A stretch of 64,000 bases of DNA from an uncultured Sulfurovum sp. (GTDB lineage Bacteria; Campylobacterota; Campylobacteria; Campylobacterales; Sulfurovaceae): positions 1-64,000 of the forward strand of contig CACVAX010000041.1 of NCBI GenBank assembly GCA_902727935.1, written 5' to 3'. Position 1 is the first letter of the stretch. Every line of letters starts with the position of its first letter. The position numbers and the translations under genes are program-made. This document shows positions 50,916 through 60,384 of the stretch, piece by piece. Under the pieces are notes generated by a model. That model searched no databases, had not been told where the DNA came from, and was given only the letters and a program-made list of their open reading frames with translations.

Positions 50916-52355
50916 ATGATATTGGAAAACCTTAACTTTAAAAGCAACTATTTATCATTGGACAATGAGTTTTATGAGTTCACCAAACCTACTCCACTGG
51001 ATGAACCTTATCTATTAAGTTTCAATCTAAAAGTAGCCAAACTGATTGAACTTGATGAAAAGAGTGTGGATGACCCACGTTTTATTCAATTTTTAAATGG
51101 GACATTTATTCCTAAAAATGTACAACCTTTTTCCATGTGTTACGCAGGGCATCAGTTTGGTCATTATGCTCAACGTCTAGGTGATGGACGAGCCATAAAC
51201 TATGGTAGCATCAATGGTTGGCACTTGCAAACCAAAGGCAGTGGAGAGACAGCTTTTTCAAGAACAGCCGATGGTCGTGCTGCGTTACCCTCTACCATTC
51301 GTGAATACCTTATGAGCGAAGCGATGCATCATTTGGGGATTCCTTCTACTCGTGCTTTAGGAATGATTGGTTCACAAACCAAACTGTTACGTAATGGCAT
51401 AGAAAAAGGTGCTGTGGTTATGCGAATGTCGAAGAGCTGGGTGCGTTTTGGTACGTTTCAATATTTTACGTACTTTAAAGAGTATGAAAAACTGAAAGCC
51501 TTAGCTGAGTATGTGATTGAAGAGAGTTATCCTCATTTAAAAAATGATGAAGATAGATATTTTAAGTTGTTTTCTGAAGTGGTGGAACGTACAGCCACAC
51601 TGGTAGCTTCTTGGCAAGGGGTGGGGTTTTGTCATGGAGTGATGAATACAGACAACATGTCCATAGCAGGGCTTACCCTAGACTATGGACCTTTTTCAAT
51701 GTTGGATGATTTTGATTTTGGTTTTGTTTGTAACAGTACGGACAAAGCAGGGCGTTATGCGTATGGAGAACAGCCTAATATCTCTTATTGGAACTTGACC
51801 AAACTGGCTCAAGCATTTGCTCCCATGGTGGACAAAAAACGTATGGATAAAAAACTAGAGGATTATGGAGCATTTATTTACCCCAATGCCTACATAGAGA
51901 TCATGCGTAAAAAATTGGGTTTAGAAGTCAAAGAGGAGTCAGATGCAGAACTCATTACCGAATTGGTTGGGGCATTGCAAGATGCTTATGTTGACCATAC
52001 CAATTTTTTTAGGATATTAAGTCGTTATGATGGTGAACGAATGCCTCTTTTTGAGATAGCGATGAACCCCATTTCTATTGAGAACTGGTTAAACCTTTAT
52101 GACAAACGCTTAATGAAAGAGTCTTTAACCTTAGAAGCACGTCAAACAAAAATGCTTAAAACAAATCCAAAATATGTGTTAAAAAACTATATGTTTCAAG
52201 ATGCCATTGCGTTGGCTAAAGGAGGAAATTTTTCTAGAATAGAGGAGTTATTATATCTTGCTCAACACCCTTTTGAGGAGTTAGAGGGGTTTGAACATTT
52301 TGCTGTTGAGACCCCCGAACACTATAAAAATGTGACGCTTTCTTGCTCTTCATAA
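50916..52355 (+). CDS. selO: Protein adenylyltransferase SelO (YdiU)
   Basis: A pseudokinase that AMPylates proteins by binding ATP in flipped orientation, linked to redox stress. The 479-residue chain contains the nucleotide loop GDGRAINYG near residue 88, GETAFSRTADGRA near residue 110, HGVMNTDNMSIAGLTLDYGPF near residue 240 with the active-site Asn and Asp, and the family ends. Length equals E. coli SelO (478). The usual C-terminal selenocysteine is not there; it ends TLSCSS, with a Cys near the end that may take the role. Three bases after the kinase gene. Confidence 0.92.
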   Translation: MILENLNFKSNYLSLDNEFYEFTKPTPLDEPYLLSFNLKVAKLIELDEKSVDDPRFIQFLNGTFIPKNVQPFSMCYAGHQFGHYAQRLGDGRAINYGSINGWHLQTKGSGETAFSRTADGRAALPSTIREYLMSEAMHHLGIPSTRALGMIGSQTKLLRNGIEKGAVVMRMSKSWVRFGTFQYFTYFKEYEKLKALAEYVIEESYPHLKNDEDRYFKLFSEVVERTATLVASWQGVGFCHGVMNTDNMSIAGLTLDYGPFSMLDDFDFGFVCNSTDKAGRYAYGEQPNISYWNLTKLAQAFAPMVDKKRMDKKLEDYGAFIYPNAYIEIMRKKLGLEVKEESDAELITELVGALQDAYVDHTNFFRILSRYDGERMPLFEIAMNPISIENWLNLYDKRLMKESLTLEARQTKMLKTNPKYVLKNYMFQDAIALAKGGNFSRIEELLYLAQHPFEELEGFEHFAVETPEHYKNVTLSCSS

Positions 52356-52365
52356 TGAAGCTTTA

Positions 52366-53049
52366 TTATATCTTCTCAATTAACTGCACGGCTTTTAGTG
52401 CATCTTTTTGAATAAAGTCAGCAACTTCATCCAAGTCATTGTTATTGCCATAACCACATAAAACACCAATACTGGCAATATCAGCTTCTTCAGCAGCCAA
52501 CATATCATCAGGCGTATCACCAATATAGTAGGTAATCGTACCAAAGGAATAACCCAGTGCGTCCAATGCTTTGTAGATAGGTTCAGGGTGTGGTTTTGGA
52601 TTTTTAACATCTTCTCTACCTATTAAAACATCAAAGTACTTCATCAGGTCAAAGTGTTCAAGAAGTTCACGTGAATATTGACCTGTTTTAGTGGTGACCA
52701 CAGCAAGACGTGCATAGGTATAAGCAGTTTCTATGGCTTCTTTTGCATGGGGTAAAAGTACCGTTTTTTTTGTATGAATGCTTCGGTAATGTTCTTTATA
52801 GGCTTTGACATATTTCATCGCCTCATCTTCAGCCACACCTAATTTTATAAACATTTTGTCAAGTGGTAAGCCTATGAGTGATTTAATGTTCTCTTCTTTG
52901 GGAATGTCTACTTTAAAAGCTTTATAGGCTGTTGCAAAACTTTCTAAGATAGCTTCTGTTGAATCAATAAGTGTGCCATCTAAGTCAAAAAGAATAATTT
53001 TTGAACGAAGTTTATCCTCTTTGAGTTGATAAATTGTATTTGAAGACAT
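52366..53049 (-). CDS. gph: HAD hydrolase, probable phosphoglycolate phosphatase
   Basis: A 227-residue HAD phosphatase. Motif I is LFDLDGTLIDST near residue 20, motif II VVTTKTGQYS near residue 117, motif III Lys in KNPKPHPEPI near residue 152 and motif IV YIGDTPDDMLAAEEA near residue 173. The C1 cap helical domain between motifs I and II fits the Gph/PGP subgroup. The ATG at 53049 follows AGAGGT; the track start at 53088 has no site. Substrate could be another small phosphate ester. Convergent with selO. Confidence 0.85.
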   Translation of the reverse strand: MSSNTIYQLKEDKLRSKIILFDLDGTLIDSTEAILESFATAYKAFKVDIPKEENIKSLIGLPLDKMFIKLGVAEDEAMKYVKAYKEHYRSIHTKKTVLLPHAKEAIETAYTYARLAVVTTKTGQYSRELLEHFDLMKYFDVLIGREDVKNPKPHPEPIYKALDALGYSFGTITYYIGDTPDDMLAAEEADIASIGVLCGYGNNNDLDEVADFIQKDALKAVQLIEKI

Positions 53050-53184
53050 TGTTTTACCTCTTGTTAATATATTGTGTATCATACCCATTCAAAGATAAAA
53101 TCAATCCTATTTTAGATAATTGTTAGCTATAATGATTTGATAAAAAGTTACATGAAAAATTCATAAAGAATCGAGGGAAACAAA

Positions 53185-53667
53185 GTGGAAAAAGAACCAA
53201 TGTTAAAAGTGACATTTGATAAGCTATCTAAAGAGTTAGAGCATCTAAAAACAGTTGAGCGTGGGGAAATTGCTCATATTATAGATGTGGCTAGAGAGCT
53301 TGGTGATTTAAAAGAAAATGCTGAATATCATGCTGCCAAAGACAAACAAGGACTGATGGAAGCACGTATTTTGGACTTAACTGATTTGGTTGGAAGAGCT
53401 CAGGTGATTGATCCTTCTTCTTTGGCTCATGCACGTATCTCTTTTGGTTCAACCGTTGAATTGGTTGACCAAGAGGACGATTCTGAAGTTATTTATACCA
53501 TTGTGGGTGCACAAGAGTCAGATTTGGATAAAGGTTGGATATCATCAGGTTCTCCAATGGCACGTGCATTACTTGGGAAAGAAGAGGGTGATGAGGTGAG
53601 TATTATTTTATCTGCTGGAGAAAAAAAGTTTGACATAGAATCAGTTACTGCGATGGAAATTGAATGA
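53185..53667 (+). CDS. greA: Transcription elongation factor GreA
   Basis: Binds in the secondary channel of RNA polymerase and triggers transcript cleavage to rescue arrested complexes. The 160-residue protein has the N-terminal coiled coil with the acidic tip ARELGDLKENAEYHAAKDKQ near residue 38 and the C-terminal FKBP-like domain (FGSTVELVDQED, SPMARALLGKEEGDEV). Length 158-160 is typical. GTG start following GAGGGAAACAAA. Its stop overlaps the argC start by four bases (ATGA). Confidence 0.95.
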   Translation: MEKEPMLKVTFDKLSKELEHLKTVERGEIAHIIDVARELGDLKENAEYHAAKDKQGLMEARILDLTDLVGRAQVIDPSSLAHARISFGSTVELVDQEDDSEVIYTIVGAQESDLDKGWISSGSPMARALLGKEEGDEVSIILSAGEKKFDIESVTAMEIE

Positions 53668-54671
53668 CAACGGTAGGCGTAGTTGGAGCGAGTGGTTACA
53701 CTGGGCTTGAATTGATTAAGATGTTACTGACACATCCAGAGTTTGTGTTAAAATATTTGGCAACCACGACAGGTGATACTGTAATTGAAGCATTACATCC
53801 TTCTCTAGTAGATGTCATAACTTATCCTGTAGAGAAAGCATCAATAGAGGCTGTGGCGAAATCCTGTGAATTGGTTTTTTTAGCACTTCCTCATAAAGCC
53901 TCGATGGGTTTTGCAAAAGACTTAATAGAAAAAGGGGTTAAAGTAGTCGACTTGTCTGCTGATTATAGATTGGACTTAGATACCTATGAAGAGCATTATT
54001 GTGAACATGAAGACAAAGCACATTTAGATGAATCAGTTTATGCACTTATTGAATATTATCGAGAAGATTTGAAAAAAGCGAGATTAGCAGCTGGTCCGGG
54101 CTGTTACCCTACGGCTACTTTATTAGGAATTTTACCCTTTATCCCTTATATCGATGAAAATGCTCCTCTGTTTGTGGATGCAAAATCTGGTGTGTCAGGG
54201 GCAGGAAAGAAACTTTCTGAAAGCACCCATTTTGTAACAGTGAATGATAATATTTTTGCTTATAATCCCTTGAAGCATCGACATGCACCCGAGATTACAG
54301 AGAAGATAGAAAAAGTACATGGAAAAAAAATAAATGTTAATTTTGTACCCCATCTTATTCCTGCTACACGGGGTGAATTGGTTTCGGTTTATGCTACTTT
54401 AAAAGAAGATATTAATCCACTAGAAGTACTTAAAAAGCATTATGAGAATGATATGTTTATTCGTATTCGTGAAAATCCTGTAGACATTAAGAGTACAGCA
54501 GGAACACATTTTTGTGATATTTTTGCTACTAAAAATGCTAATGCTCTGTTTGTTAATTCTGCTATTGATAACTTGTTACGAGGAGCATCATCACAGGCTA
54601 TGGTTGCTGCAAACTTAATGTGTGGTTATCCTGAAGGTATGGGTATTCCTACCATCGCTTATGTGCCATAG
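53664..54671 (+). CDS. argC: N-acetyl-gamma-glutamyl-phosphate reductase
   Basis: Third step of arginine biosynthesis, NADPH-dependent. The 335-residue protein opens TTVGVVGASGYTGLELIKM, a Rossmann motif, and has the catalytic cysteine in AAGPGCYPTATLLG near residue 148, with KSGVSGAGKK near residue 174 and RGELVSVYATL near residue 234. Length is normal. It overlaps greA by four bases and ends at a bidirectional terminator. No other arg gene is in the window. Confidence 0.95.
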   Translation: MTTVGVVGASGYTGLELIKMLLTHPEFVLKYLATTTGDTVIEALHPSLVDVITYPVEKASIEAVAKSCELVFLALPHKASMGFAKDLIEKGVKVVDLSADYRLDLDTYEEHYCEHEDKAHLDESVYALIEYYREDLKKARLAAGPGCYPTATLLGILPFIPYIDENAPLFVDAKSGVSGAGKKLSESTHFVTVNDNIFAYNPLKHRHAPEITEKIEKVHGKKINVNFVPHLIPATRGELVSVYATLKEDINPLEVLKKHYENDMFIRIRENPVDIKSTAGTHFCDIFATKNANALFVNSAIDNLLRGASSQAMVAANLMCGYPEGMGIPTIAYVP

Positions 54672-54679
54672 TAGAAAAA

Positions 54680-54712
54680 AATAGATAAAGAAGTTTTTTA
54701 GGCTTCTTTGTC
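54680..54712. terminator. Bidirectional terminator between argC and the FIST kinase gene
   Basis: AAAGAAG (54687-54693) pairs with CTTCTTT (54703-54709). On the minus strand the stem is followed by ATCTATTTTTTT; on the plus strand by GTCATTTT. It overlaps the last codons of the kinase gene. Confidence 0.65.
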
Positions 54713-56794
54713 ATTTTCCTCCAACTTTATTGGAAGCGTAGGAATTGCTCCCTTATCTGGAAGGGTAATAATAAAAGTTGTTTTTTTGTTGACAATACTA
54801 AATACTTCAATATTTCCTTCTACTCTTTCAATGAGGTCTTTGGACATATGTAGTCCAAGACCTGTTCCTTTTGATTTGTGTTTAGTGGTAAAGTAAGGCT
54901 CAAAAATATTTTTCAGAATTTTCTTTGGAATCCCTCCAGCATTATCCTGTACAGCGATAATTAATTCATCTTTTTTATGATAAACACGAATGGAAATATG
55001 ACCATTTTTAATTTTATTTTCTTCCATTGCATCACGTGCATTGTTAATAAGGTTCATAATAACTTGTTTAAAGTCATTTTCATAACCTTTATATTTTATA
55101 TTTTCTGGACAATCAAGATGAATACTTATTTCTGATTGAATTAAAGTTTCTTTGATAAGCATAATGGTAGATTCAATGGTTTTTTTAATATTAAAGGATT
55201 GGGCGATATCAGAATGGTCAACAAAGCGTCTAAAGTTTTCAACAGTTTCAGATAAAAACTGAACGGAGGTATTGACTCTTTTTGCAAGTTTTTCTAAGTC
55301 AATTTCATCACCTTTGCCCAGTTGTGCTTTTATCATTGTGTCATTCATTATCCATGAAACCGTATTGAGTGGTTGTCTCCATTGGTGTGCAATGTTTTCT
55401 AAAATTTCCCCCATGGAAGCCAGTCGGGATTGTTGGTTCATAATGGCATTTTGTCGTTTTTCTTTTCGAACAGCATTTTTAATTTTTACTTGTAGTTCTT
55501 CATTTAAAGTTGCCAATTCTTTTGTTCGTTGTTCAACGATGTTTTCTAGGTTTTCAGTTAGCTGATTTAATTCATTTGAAGTTCTATGCATGATAGAATA
55601 AAGGTTTTTATTGGCTAATTCAAAAGGCCCAATGTTGGTGCTTTTTGATTCTGAAAGTTCAATATATTCATTATCAGATTCAGTAATGGTTGCCATTAAA
55701 AAAGATTGATTATGGTAAGTGTGTGTTTGGTTTGGGGTATGATAATACTCTTGGGAAGTACAGTAACCAAATATTTGGTTTGTTTTTCTAATGTTTGAAA
55801 GGTAGTGAATAATAGGTACTCTAAAACCGTACTCATAAGAGATACATGTTCCAATCCATAAACCTTGTGCTGGAGTATTTTGAAGAAACTCACTAAGCTC
55901 TTGTATACGGTTCATCATGGAGTCATAATTTCCAATGGAGAGTTGTACAATATCACCTTCTTCAAATTTTTTTGCCATTCTTAAACTTTGGTTTGAAAAG
56001 TCAATCTCTAAGATATGTGCTGTGGCTGAAATATTATTTTTACTAATATATAAAGGTACTTGTAATGAAACAGAAGGGTCTTCTTCTATGTTAGGAAAGT
56101 ATTTTCTGTAAATGTCTAAGGCAAGACTATTATTCAAGGTCAAAATAGAGTTGCCTTGTACCTTGGTAATTACTTTCTTTTTAGAAATTGGTTTCCAGTC
56201 AAGTGCCTGAAAGAGTTCAACATTGAGTTTTTTACCATGAAGAAAAACAAAAATTAAGGCATTTTTATAAATAGTATTATTATGAAAGACAAAAGAGTTT
56301 CTTTCATTTTGTATTTTTGAGGTTGCTCCTCCACCAAAAATTTTCAAATGATTAAATTTGTTGCCAATTTGATTAATAAGAATGGAACTTTCTTCTTCAT
56401 TATAAGATGAGAGAATTTCTATGGCTTTGGTATCGGCATTGAGATGTTTTTCTAAGGCAGTAAAATTTATACGCTCTTTTAAAGTATTTTTTTTACTTAA
56501 ATCGAGTACTTCACTAGAAATTTTTGAATTTTGAAACTCCATAATGGAAATAATAGGTTGAGGATTGATATCTGTTACTCTGTGGTTGACAAAGGAAGTA
56601 AAACTTTGCATTCCAACAATGGTAGCATTTGGGAGTAGCTTAGATAATAAGGTCAGCAGTTTTGTCAGTTTATTTTTATCGGAGTCTGGAAAGTTTATCT
56701 CTATGAGTAGTTTAGAATTCGATACAATTTTATTTTCTTTAAGCCACGTTACTAATCTTTCCTGATGATAATAGTAATGTACGAGTTGTCTCAT
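54698..56794 (-). CDS. FIST-domain sensor histidine kinase
   Basis: A 698-residue soluble hybrid. The first 380 residues contain FIST N and FIST C domains (GGGATSKIQNERNSFVFHNN, GLWIGTCISYEYGFR, FGYCTSQEYYH), a cytosolic sensor thought to bind small ligands such as amino acids. A coiled coil (410-450) leads to a kinase with phosphorylated His in ENIAHQWRQPLN near residue 472, N-box NLINNARDAMEEN, G1 VQDNAGGIP and G2 KGTGLGLHMS. There is no membrane helix and no response regulator gene nearby, so it is an orphan. Confidence 0.9.
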   Translation of the reverse strand: MRQLVHYYYHQERLVTWLKENKIVSNSKLLIEINFPDSDKNKLTKLLTLLSKLLPNATIVGMQSFTSFVNHRVTDINPQPIISIMEFQNSKISSEVLDLSKKNTLKERINFTALEKHLNADTKAIEILSSYNEEESSILINQIGNKFNHLKIFGGGATSKIQNERNSFVFHNNTIYKNALIFVFLHGKKLNVELFQALDWKPISKKKVITKVQGNSILTLNNSLALDIYRKYFPNIEEDPSVSLQVPLYISKNNISATAHILEIDFSNQSLRMAKKFEEGDIVQLSIGNYDSMMNRIQELSEFLQNTPAQGLWIGTCISYEYGFRVPIIHYLSNIRKTNQIFGYCTSQEYYHTPNQTHTYHNQSFLMATITESDNEYIELSESKSTNIGPFELANKNLYSIMHRTSNELNQLTENLENIVEQRTKELATLNEELQVKIKNAVRKEKRQNAIMNQQSRLASMGEILENIAHQWRQPLNTVSWIMNDTMIKAQLGKGDEIDLEKLAKRVNTSVQFLSETVENFRRFVDHSDIAQSFNIKKTIESTIMLIKETLIQSEISIHLDCPENIKYKGYENDFKQVIMNLINNARDAMEENKIKNGHISIRVYHKKDELIIAVQDNAGGIPKKILKNIFEPYFTTKHKSKGTGLGLHMSKDLIERVEGNIEVFSIVNKKTTFIITLPDKGAIPTLPIKLEENDKEA

Positions 56795-56825
56795 TGTTTT
56801 TAAGCCTTTGTGTTATTTGTGTAGT

Positions 56826-57503
56826 TTAATTAAATACTTTAGAACCAATACGTACGAGGTTTGAACCACATTTTATGGCAAGTTCATAGTCATTGCTCAT
56901 GCCCATTGAACAGATTTTTGCACCATCTTTTTTCAGTGATTCATAAATTTTATGGGTTTGCTCAAAACTGTCTTGAATTATTTTTTCGTCTTCAACATGG
57001 GCACCAATACTCATGACCCCTTTTAGTGTAAGTTGAGGACAAGATTCTTGGATTTGTTGATAAATATCAAAAGCTTCTTCACTCTTGACTCCAGATTTAC
57101 TTTCTTCATTGGCAGCATTAATTTGTAATAGACAACGCATTTTTTGCTCTTTTTGTGCTAATTTTTCATTGAGAGTAGTAGCCAATTTAAGGGAGTCGAG
57201 TGATTGGAAAAGGCTTGGTCGAAGTTCAATGAGTTTGTTAATTTTATTACTTTGTAGATGACCCATCATGTGCCATTCTAAAGGAAGTTCTTCTAAATGA
57301 TGCATACGTGTTTCGAGTTGTTGCACTTGGTTTTCACCAAAAGCACGTTGTCCTAGTTCATAAAGGGTTTTGATATTTTCTTCATCTGAATATTTTCCCA
57401 CAGCGACAAGCTGTACAATATGATGCTCTGAAATGGTAATTCTAGCTTGTTCCATGTTCCAGATAATTTCATCTAAATTTTTTCTTAATGTTTCTTTAAT
57501 CAT
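56826..57503 (-). CDS. YggS/PLPBP family pyridoxal phosphate protein
   Basis: A 225-residue single-domain protein of the alanine racemase fold that keeps vitamin B6 and amino acid levels balanced; no enzyme activity is known. The PLP lysine is in LVAVGKYSDEENIK near residue 34, followed by GQRAFGENQVQQLE, EWHMMGHLQSNKI, SGVKSEEAF and CSMGMSNDYELAIKCGSNLVRIG. Length is normal. It begins three bases after rseP, so both are cotranscribed. Confidence 0.92.
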   Translation of the reverse strand: MIKETLRKNLDEIIWNMEQARITISEHHIVQLVAVGKYSDEENIKTLYELGQRAFGENQVQQLETRMHHLEELPLEWHMMGHLQSNKINKLIELRPSLFQSLDSLKLATTLNEKLAQKEQKMRCLLQINAANEESKSGVKSEEAFDIYQQIQESCPQLTLKGVMSIGAHVEDEKIIQDSFEQTHKIYESLKKDGAKICSMGMSNDYELAIKCGSNLVRIGSKVFN

Positions 57504-57506
57504 TTT

Positions 57507-58562
57507 TTATCCTAATAATCTATTAATGTCATTGTATAAACCCAAAAGCATTAGGCTTAAAAGTATTCCCCAGCCTAAAAGGGTTAACTTTAACATAATC
57601 TCTTCATTGGCTGGTTTTTTAGTTAGTAGTTCATAGAGATGGAAAAGTATGTGTCCTCCATCTAAAGCTGGTATGGGTAAAAGGTTGATAACGCCTAAGT
57701 TGACGGAAATAAGTGCTGTAAACATAAGCAGTGCTATCCATCCCATTTGACTCACTTTAGAAGTGGTATTTACAATGCCTACAGCCCCTCCTAAATTTTC
57801 AAGAGGAATCAGACCCGATAGGAGTTTTTGTAGACTTTTTACAATATAGAGTGAAGCATATTGTGTCTGCTCATAAGCAAATCTAAGACCATCTTCTAAG
57901 TTATAAGGGATATGTTCTATTTTATTGGGGTTGGGACTAATACCCAAAAGATAACGCTTGTCATCCTCTCCAAATACATTATGTGTTTCAAGTAATTTAG
58001 GGGTAATGCTTAAGTCAATATATTGCTTGTCACGTAAAATAGTAATTTGATGTTCTTGGTCATTTTGACCAAGACTTTCTCCTATTTCATTCCAATACTT
58101 AATGGGTCTCCCATCAATATTGGTAATGCTATCTTCTAATTGTATACCAGCATCAAGGGCAGGTGATTTGTCCATGAGTTTTCCCACATTGGCAAGAGGG
58201 GTAGGCACACCAATAATGGAAACCATTAAGTAAAGAATAAATGCCAGTAAAAAATTGGCAAATGGCCCAGCAAAAGAGATAACAATACGCTCAAAAGGAG
58301 TTTTAGAATTGTAAGAATCAGAATCATATGATTTGAGTTCAGGATTGGCATCATCTTGCCCTTTCATTCTAACATAACCCCCCAAGGGAATAAGGGATAA
58401 ACTCCATTGGGTTGCTCCAAACTTTTTGGTGAGTACTCTTTTACCAAAACCTATGCTAAAAACTTCAACATGTACCCCGAAATAACGAGCTGCTAAAAAG
58501 TGTCCGAGTTCATGAAAAAATATTAAAAATGAAAATACCAATAAGGCTATGAAAATCCCCAT
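57507..58562 (-). CDS. rseP: Site-2 intramembrane metalloprotease RseP
   Basis: Cleaves membrane-embedded substrates, including anti-sigma factors and signal-peptide remnants. The zinc site HELGHFLAARYFG lies near residue 17 within the first helix and the third ligand Asp in NLLPIPALDGGHILF near residue 297. One PDZ domain (about 125-205, GIQLEDSITNIDGRPIKYW) is present, versus two in E. coli RseP (450 residues), as common outside gamma-proteobacteria. Four membrane helices. Substrate here is unknown. Confidence 0.93.
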   Translation of the reverse strand: MGIFIALLVFSFLIFFHELGHFLAARYFGVHVEVFSIGFGKRVLTKKFGATQWSLSLIPLGGYVRMKGQDDANPELKSYDSDSYNSKTPFERIVISFAGPFANFLLAFILYLMVSIIGVPTPLANVGKLMDKSPALDAGIQLEDSITNIDGRPIKYWNEIGESLGQNDQEHQITILRDKQYIDLSITPKLLETHNVFGEDDKRYLLGISPNPNKIEHIPYNLEDGLRFAYEQTQYASLYIVKSLQKLLSGLIPLENLGGAVGIVNTTSKVSQMGWIALLMFTALISVNLGVINLLPIPALDGGHILFHLYELLTKKPANEEIMLKLTLLGWGILLSLMLLGLYNDINRLLG

Positions 58563-58695
58563 AAACGTCCTGTATGCTTAAAAAATTATTGATATGAATT
58601 ATACCAAGCTTAGGTTAAAAACTAGAGCTTAGAATTTAGATGGAAAATAATCAAATTATGCTAAAATAATCTTAAAAAATAAAGAAGAGGCAAAA

Positions 58696-59694
58696 ATGGA
58701 TGATAATCATGATGATGAAGAGATAAAAGTACAAGATGAAAGTATAACGCCAAATAAAAAAAATAAATTGGCTGAAGCAGAAGCTTTGATTGAAGCATCT
58801 AAAGAATTAGTAGCAAAAGTTGACTCTGATGTTGCAGAATGTAAAGTTGGTATTTCAAGTGCAGCTGAAGCATTTGATACTGCGAAAAAAACTTTTAATG
58901 AGGTCACGTTTAAAAACAGTGAAGCATTATTAGAAAAAGTAGGGTTTGACTATACTACGTTTGAAGAGAGGGATGCTTTTGAATTGGCTGTTGATTCAGA
59001 TGACGATGAAGCTTTTTCTGTTAAAAGTTTAAATTCAGGAAGATTTACGGGGCTTCTTTTGGCAATTTTTGTGGCATTGCTAACGGTTATGGCTTGGATT
59101 TACTTGGCTATGACCAAATTGGGTATTGATCCAAATTCTATAACAACACTTGATAATGCTACTGCACAAATAAATCCTATTTTAACATGGATTGGTGGAG
59201 ATATGATTTCAGCCAATGGTAATATGACAATAGGGGCATTAATATTAGGGTTTTCTGCACTTATTATGGCGTGGTTGGTTTATGCCATTCGTATTAATTT
59301 TAAAGCGAAGAAAAACTTACATATAGCCCAAGAGACTTTTGATAAAACCAATGAGTACTGTAGTACACAAGAAGCATGTCAACAAGAAATGATAAAAGTA
59401 GACAGTCATTTAAGAGAAGCAACTCAAGAGATTACGAACTTAGATATGATTTTAAATGAACAAGTTTCTATCTTAAAAAGAATTATTCATGTTGAAGGTA
59501 TTTATGACCATGAAAAAGATTATCATCCTAGTTCTAAAAAAGTGATGAGAGAAACAGAAAAAATCATGAGAACGGCTGAACATTTAGTCTCCACAGCCAT
59601 CACACAAGACAAAAAGTTAAACTTTCAATCTGTACAGGCTTTAAATACAGCTAAAGGAATATATTCAGAATATTTAGGGCGTATTTACGATTAA
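58696..59694 (+). CDS. Membrane protein with two coiled coils, unknown function
   Basis: A 332-residue protein: an acidic N-terminal stretch and coiled coil (1-85, AEAEALIEASKELVAKVDSD), membrane helix near 113-133, a periplasmic loop of about 40 residues, second helix near 177-198, and a C-terminal coiled coil (205-330) with HEKDYHPSSKKVMRETEKIM. Both ends are therefore cytoplasmic. No catalytic motif or family recognised. GAAGAGG precedes the ATG. It interrupts the otherwise left-going rseP/pgsA/dapA block and ends in the long hairpin at 59691. Confidence 0.6.
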   Translation: MDDNHDDEEIKVQDESITPNKKNKLAEAEALIEASKELVAKVDSDVAECKVGISSAAEAFDTAKKTFNEVTFKNSEALLEKVGFDYTTFEERDAFELAVDSDDDEAFSVKSLNSGRFTGLLLAIFVALLTVMAWIYLAMTKLGIDPNSITTLDNATAQINPILTWIGGDMISANGNMTIGALILGFSALIMAWLVYAIRINFKAKKNLHIAQETFDKTNEYCSTQEACQQEMIKVDSHLREATQEITNLDMILNEQVSILKRIIHVEGIYDHEKDYHPSSKKVMRETEKIMRTAEHLVSTAITQDKKLNFQSVQALNTAKGIYSEYLGRIYD

Positions 59695-59738
59695 GAATAT
59701 AAAGAACTAAGGTGAGGTCTTAGTTCTTTATATCTTAA
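59691..59738. terminator. Long hairpin between convergent genes
   Basis: ATATAAAGAACTAAG (59697) and CTTAGTTCTTTATAT (59719) form a perfect 15-base stem with a 7-base loop, extended by TTAAG/CTTAA after one bulged base. It overlaps the stop codons of both the 58696 gene and pgsA, so it may stop both transcripts, although a T-run outside the stem is missing. Confidence 0.6.
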
Positions 59739-60285
59739 CAGATTTGAAAAAGTCTCTTACATATTCATAACCTGAGTAAAGTGTAAGAGCAACTGCAATC
59801 CAAAGAAGCATATCTCCTCCATACCAACCCATGAGTAAGAAACCAATGGCAATCATTTGAACTACGGTTTTTATTTTTCCCATCCATGAAGCTGCAATGT
59901 CTATGCCTTCTGCAACAGCAGAAACTCTAAGACCTGTAATAAAAAGTTCTCTGGTTATAATTAAAAAGACTGCCCAAGGAGAAGCTGAGTCTAACATCAT
60001 AAGTCCTAGAAATCCTGCAAGGGTAAGCATCTTATCTGCTAAAGGATCAAGAATTTTCCCCATAGTGGTAATTTGATTAAAGGTTCTAGCAATGTAGCCA
60101 TCAAAAAAGTCTGTAGCTGAAGCGACAACAAATATAAAAGCAGCTACATAATTAAGCCATGAAGGGTGTATTCCTTCGAATATTGCTGCATCTTGGTTAA
60201 CCAAAAGCATGAACATTACAGGGGCTAAAAGCAGACGAATAAAAGCTAGAATATTTGGAATATTTACGATTTTGTTGTTTTGCAT
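59728..60285 (-). CDS. pgsA: Phosphatidylglycerophosphate synthase
   Basis: Joins CDP-diacylglycerol and glycerol-3-phosphate in the inner membrane, the first step to phosphatidylglycerol. The 185-residue protein contains the complete CDP-alcohol transferase motif: DFFDGYIARTF then MGKILDPLADKM near residue 62-88, with the required DG-AR-G-D-D spacing. Four or five helices surround it. Length is normal (182 in E. coli). AGAGAGG precedes the ATG. Separated from the FabL-like gene by a 13-base perfect palindrome. Confidence 0.93.
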   Translation of the reverse strand: MQNNKIVNIPNILAFIRLLLAPVMFMLLVNQDAAIFEGIHPSWLNYVAAFIFVVASATDFFDGYIARTFNQITTMGKILDPLADKMLTLAGFLGLMMLDSASPWAVFLIITRELFITGLRVSAVAEGIDIAASWMGKIKTVVQMIAIGFLLMGWYGGDMLLWIAVALTLYSGYEYVRDFFKSVKI

Positions 60286-60314
60286 AAGAGAGGTTCCTTA
60301 TAAAGATTTGGAAT

Positions 60315-60343
60315 CCGTAGGTTCGATGAAATCGAACCTACGG
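60315..60343. repeat. GC-rich perfect palindrome in the pgsA upstream region
   Basis: CCGTAGGTTCGAT-GAA-ATCGAACCTACGG, 13 bases per arm, in an AT-rich spacer between the reductase gene and pgsA. TAGGTTC recurs once at about 60354. No T-run follows on either strand, so it is not a plain terminator; it could be a processing hairpin, a binding site or a REP-like repeat. Confidence 0.7.
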
Positions 60344-60384
60344 GATTGTAAGTAGGTTCAGAAAAGGAAAGAGCTTTACTGGGT

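Noticed and set aside
60318-60341. tRNA T-arm-like GGTTCGA suggesting a tRNA fragment or att site
   Set aside because: No acceptor, anticodon or D-arm is present and no integrase is nearby.
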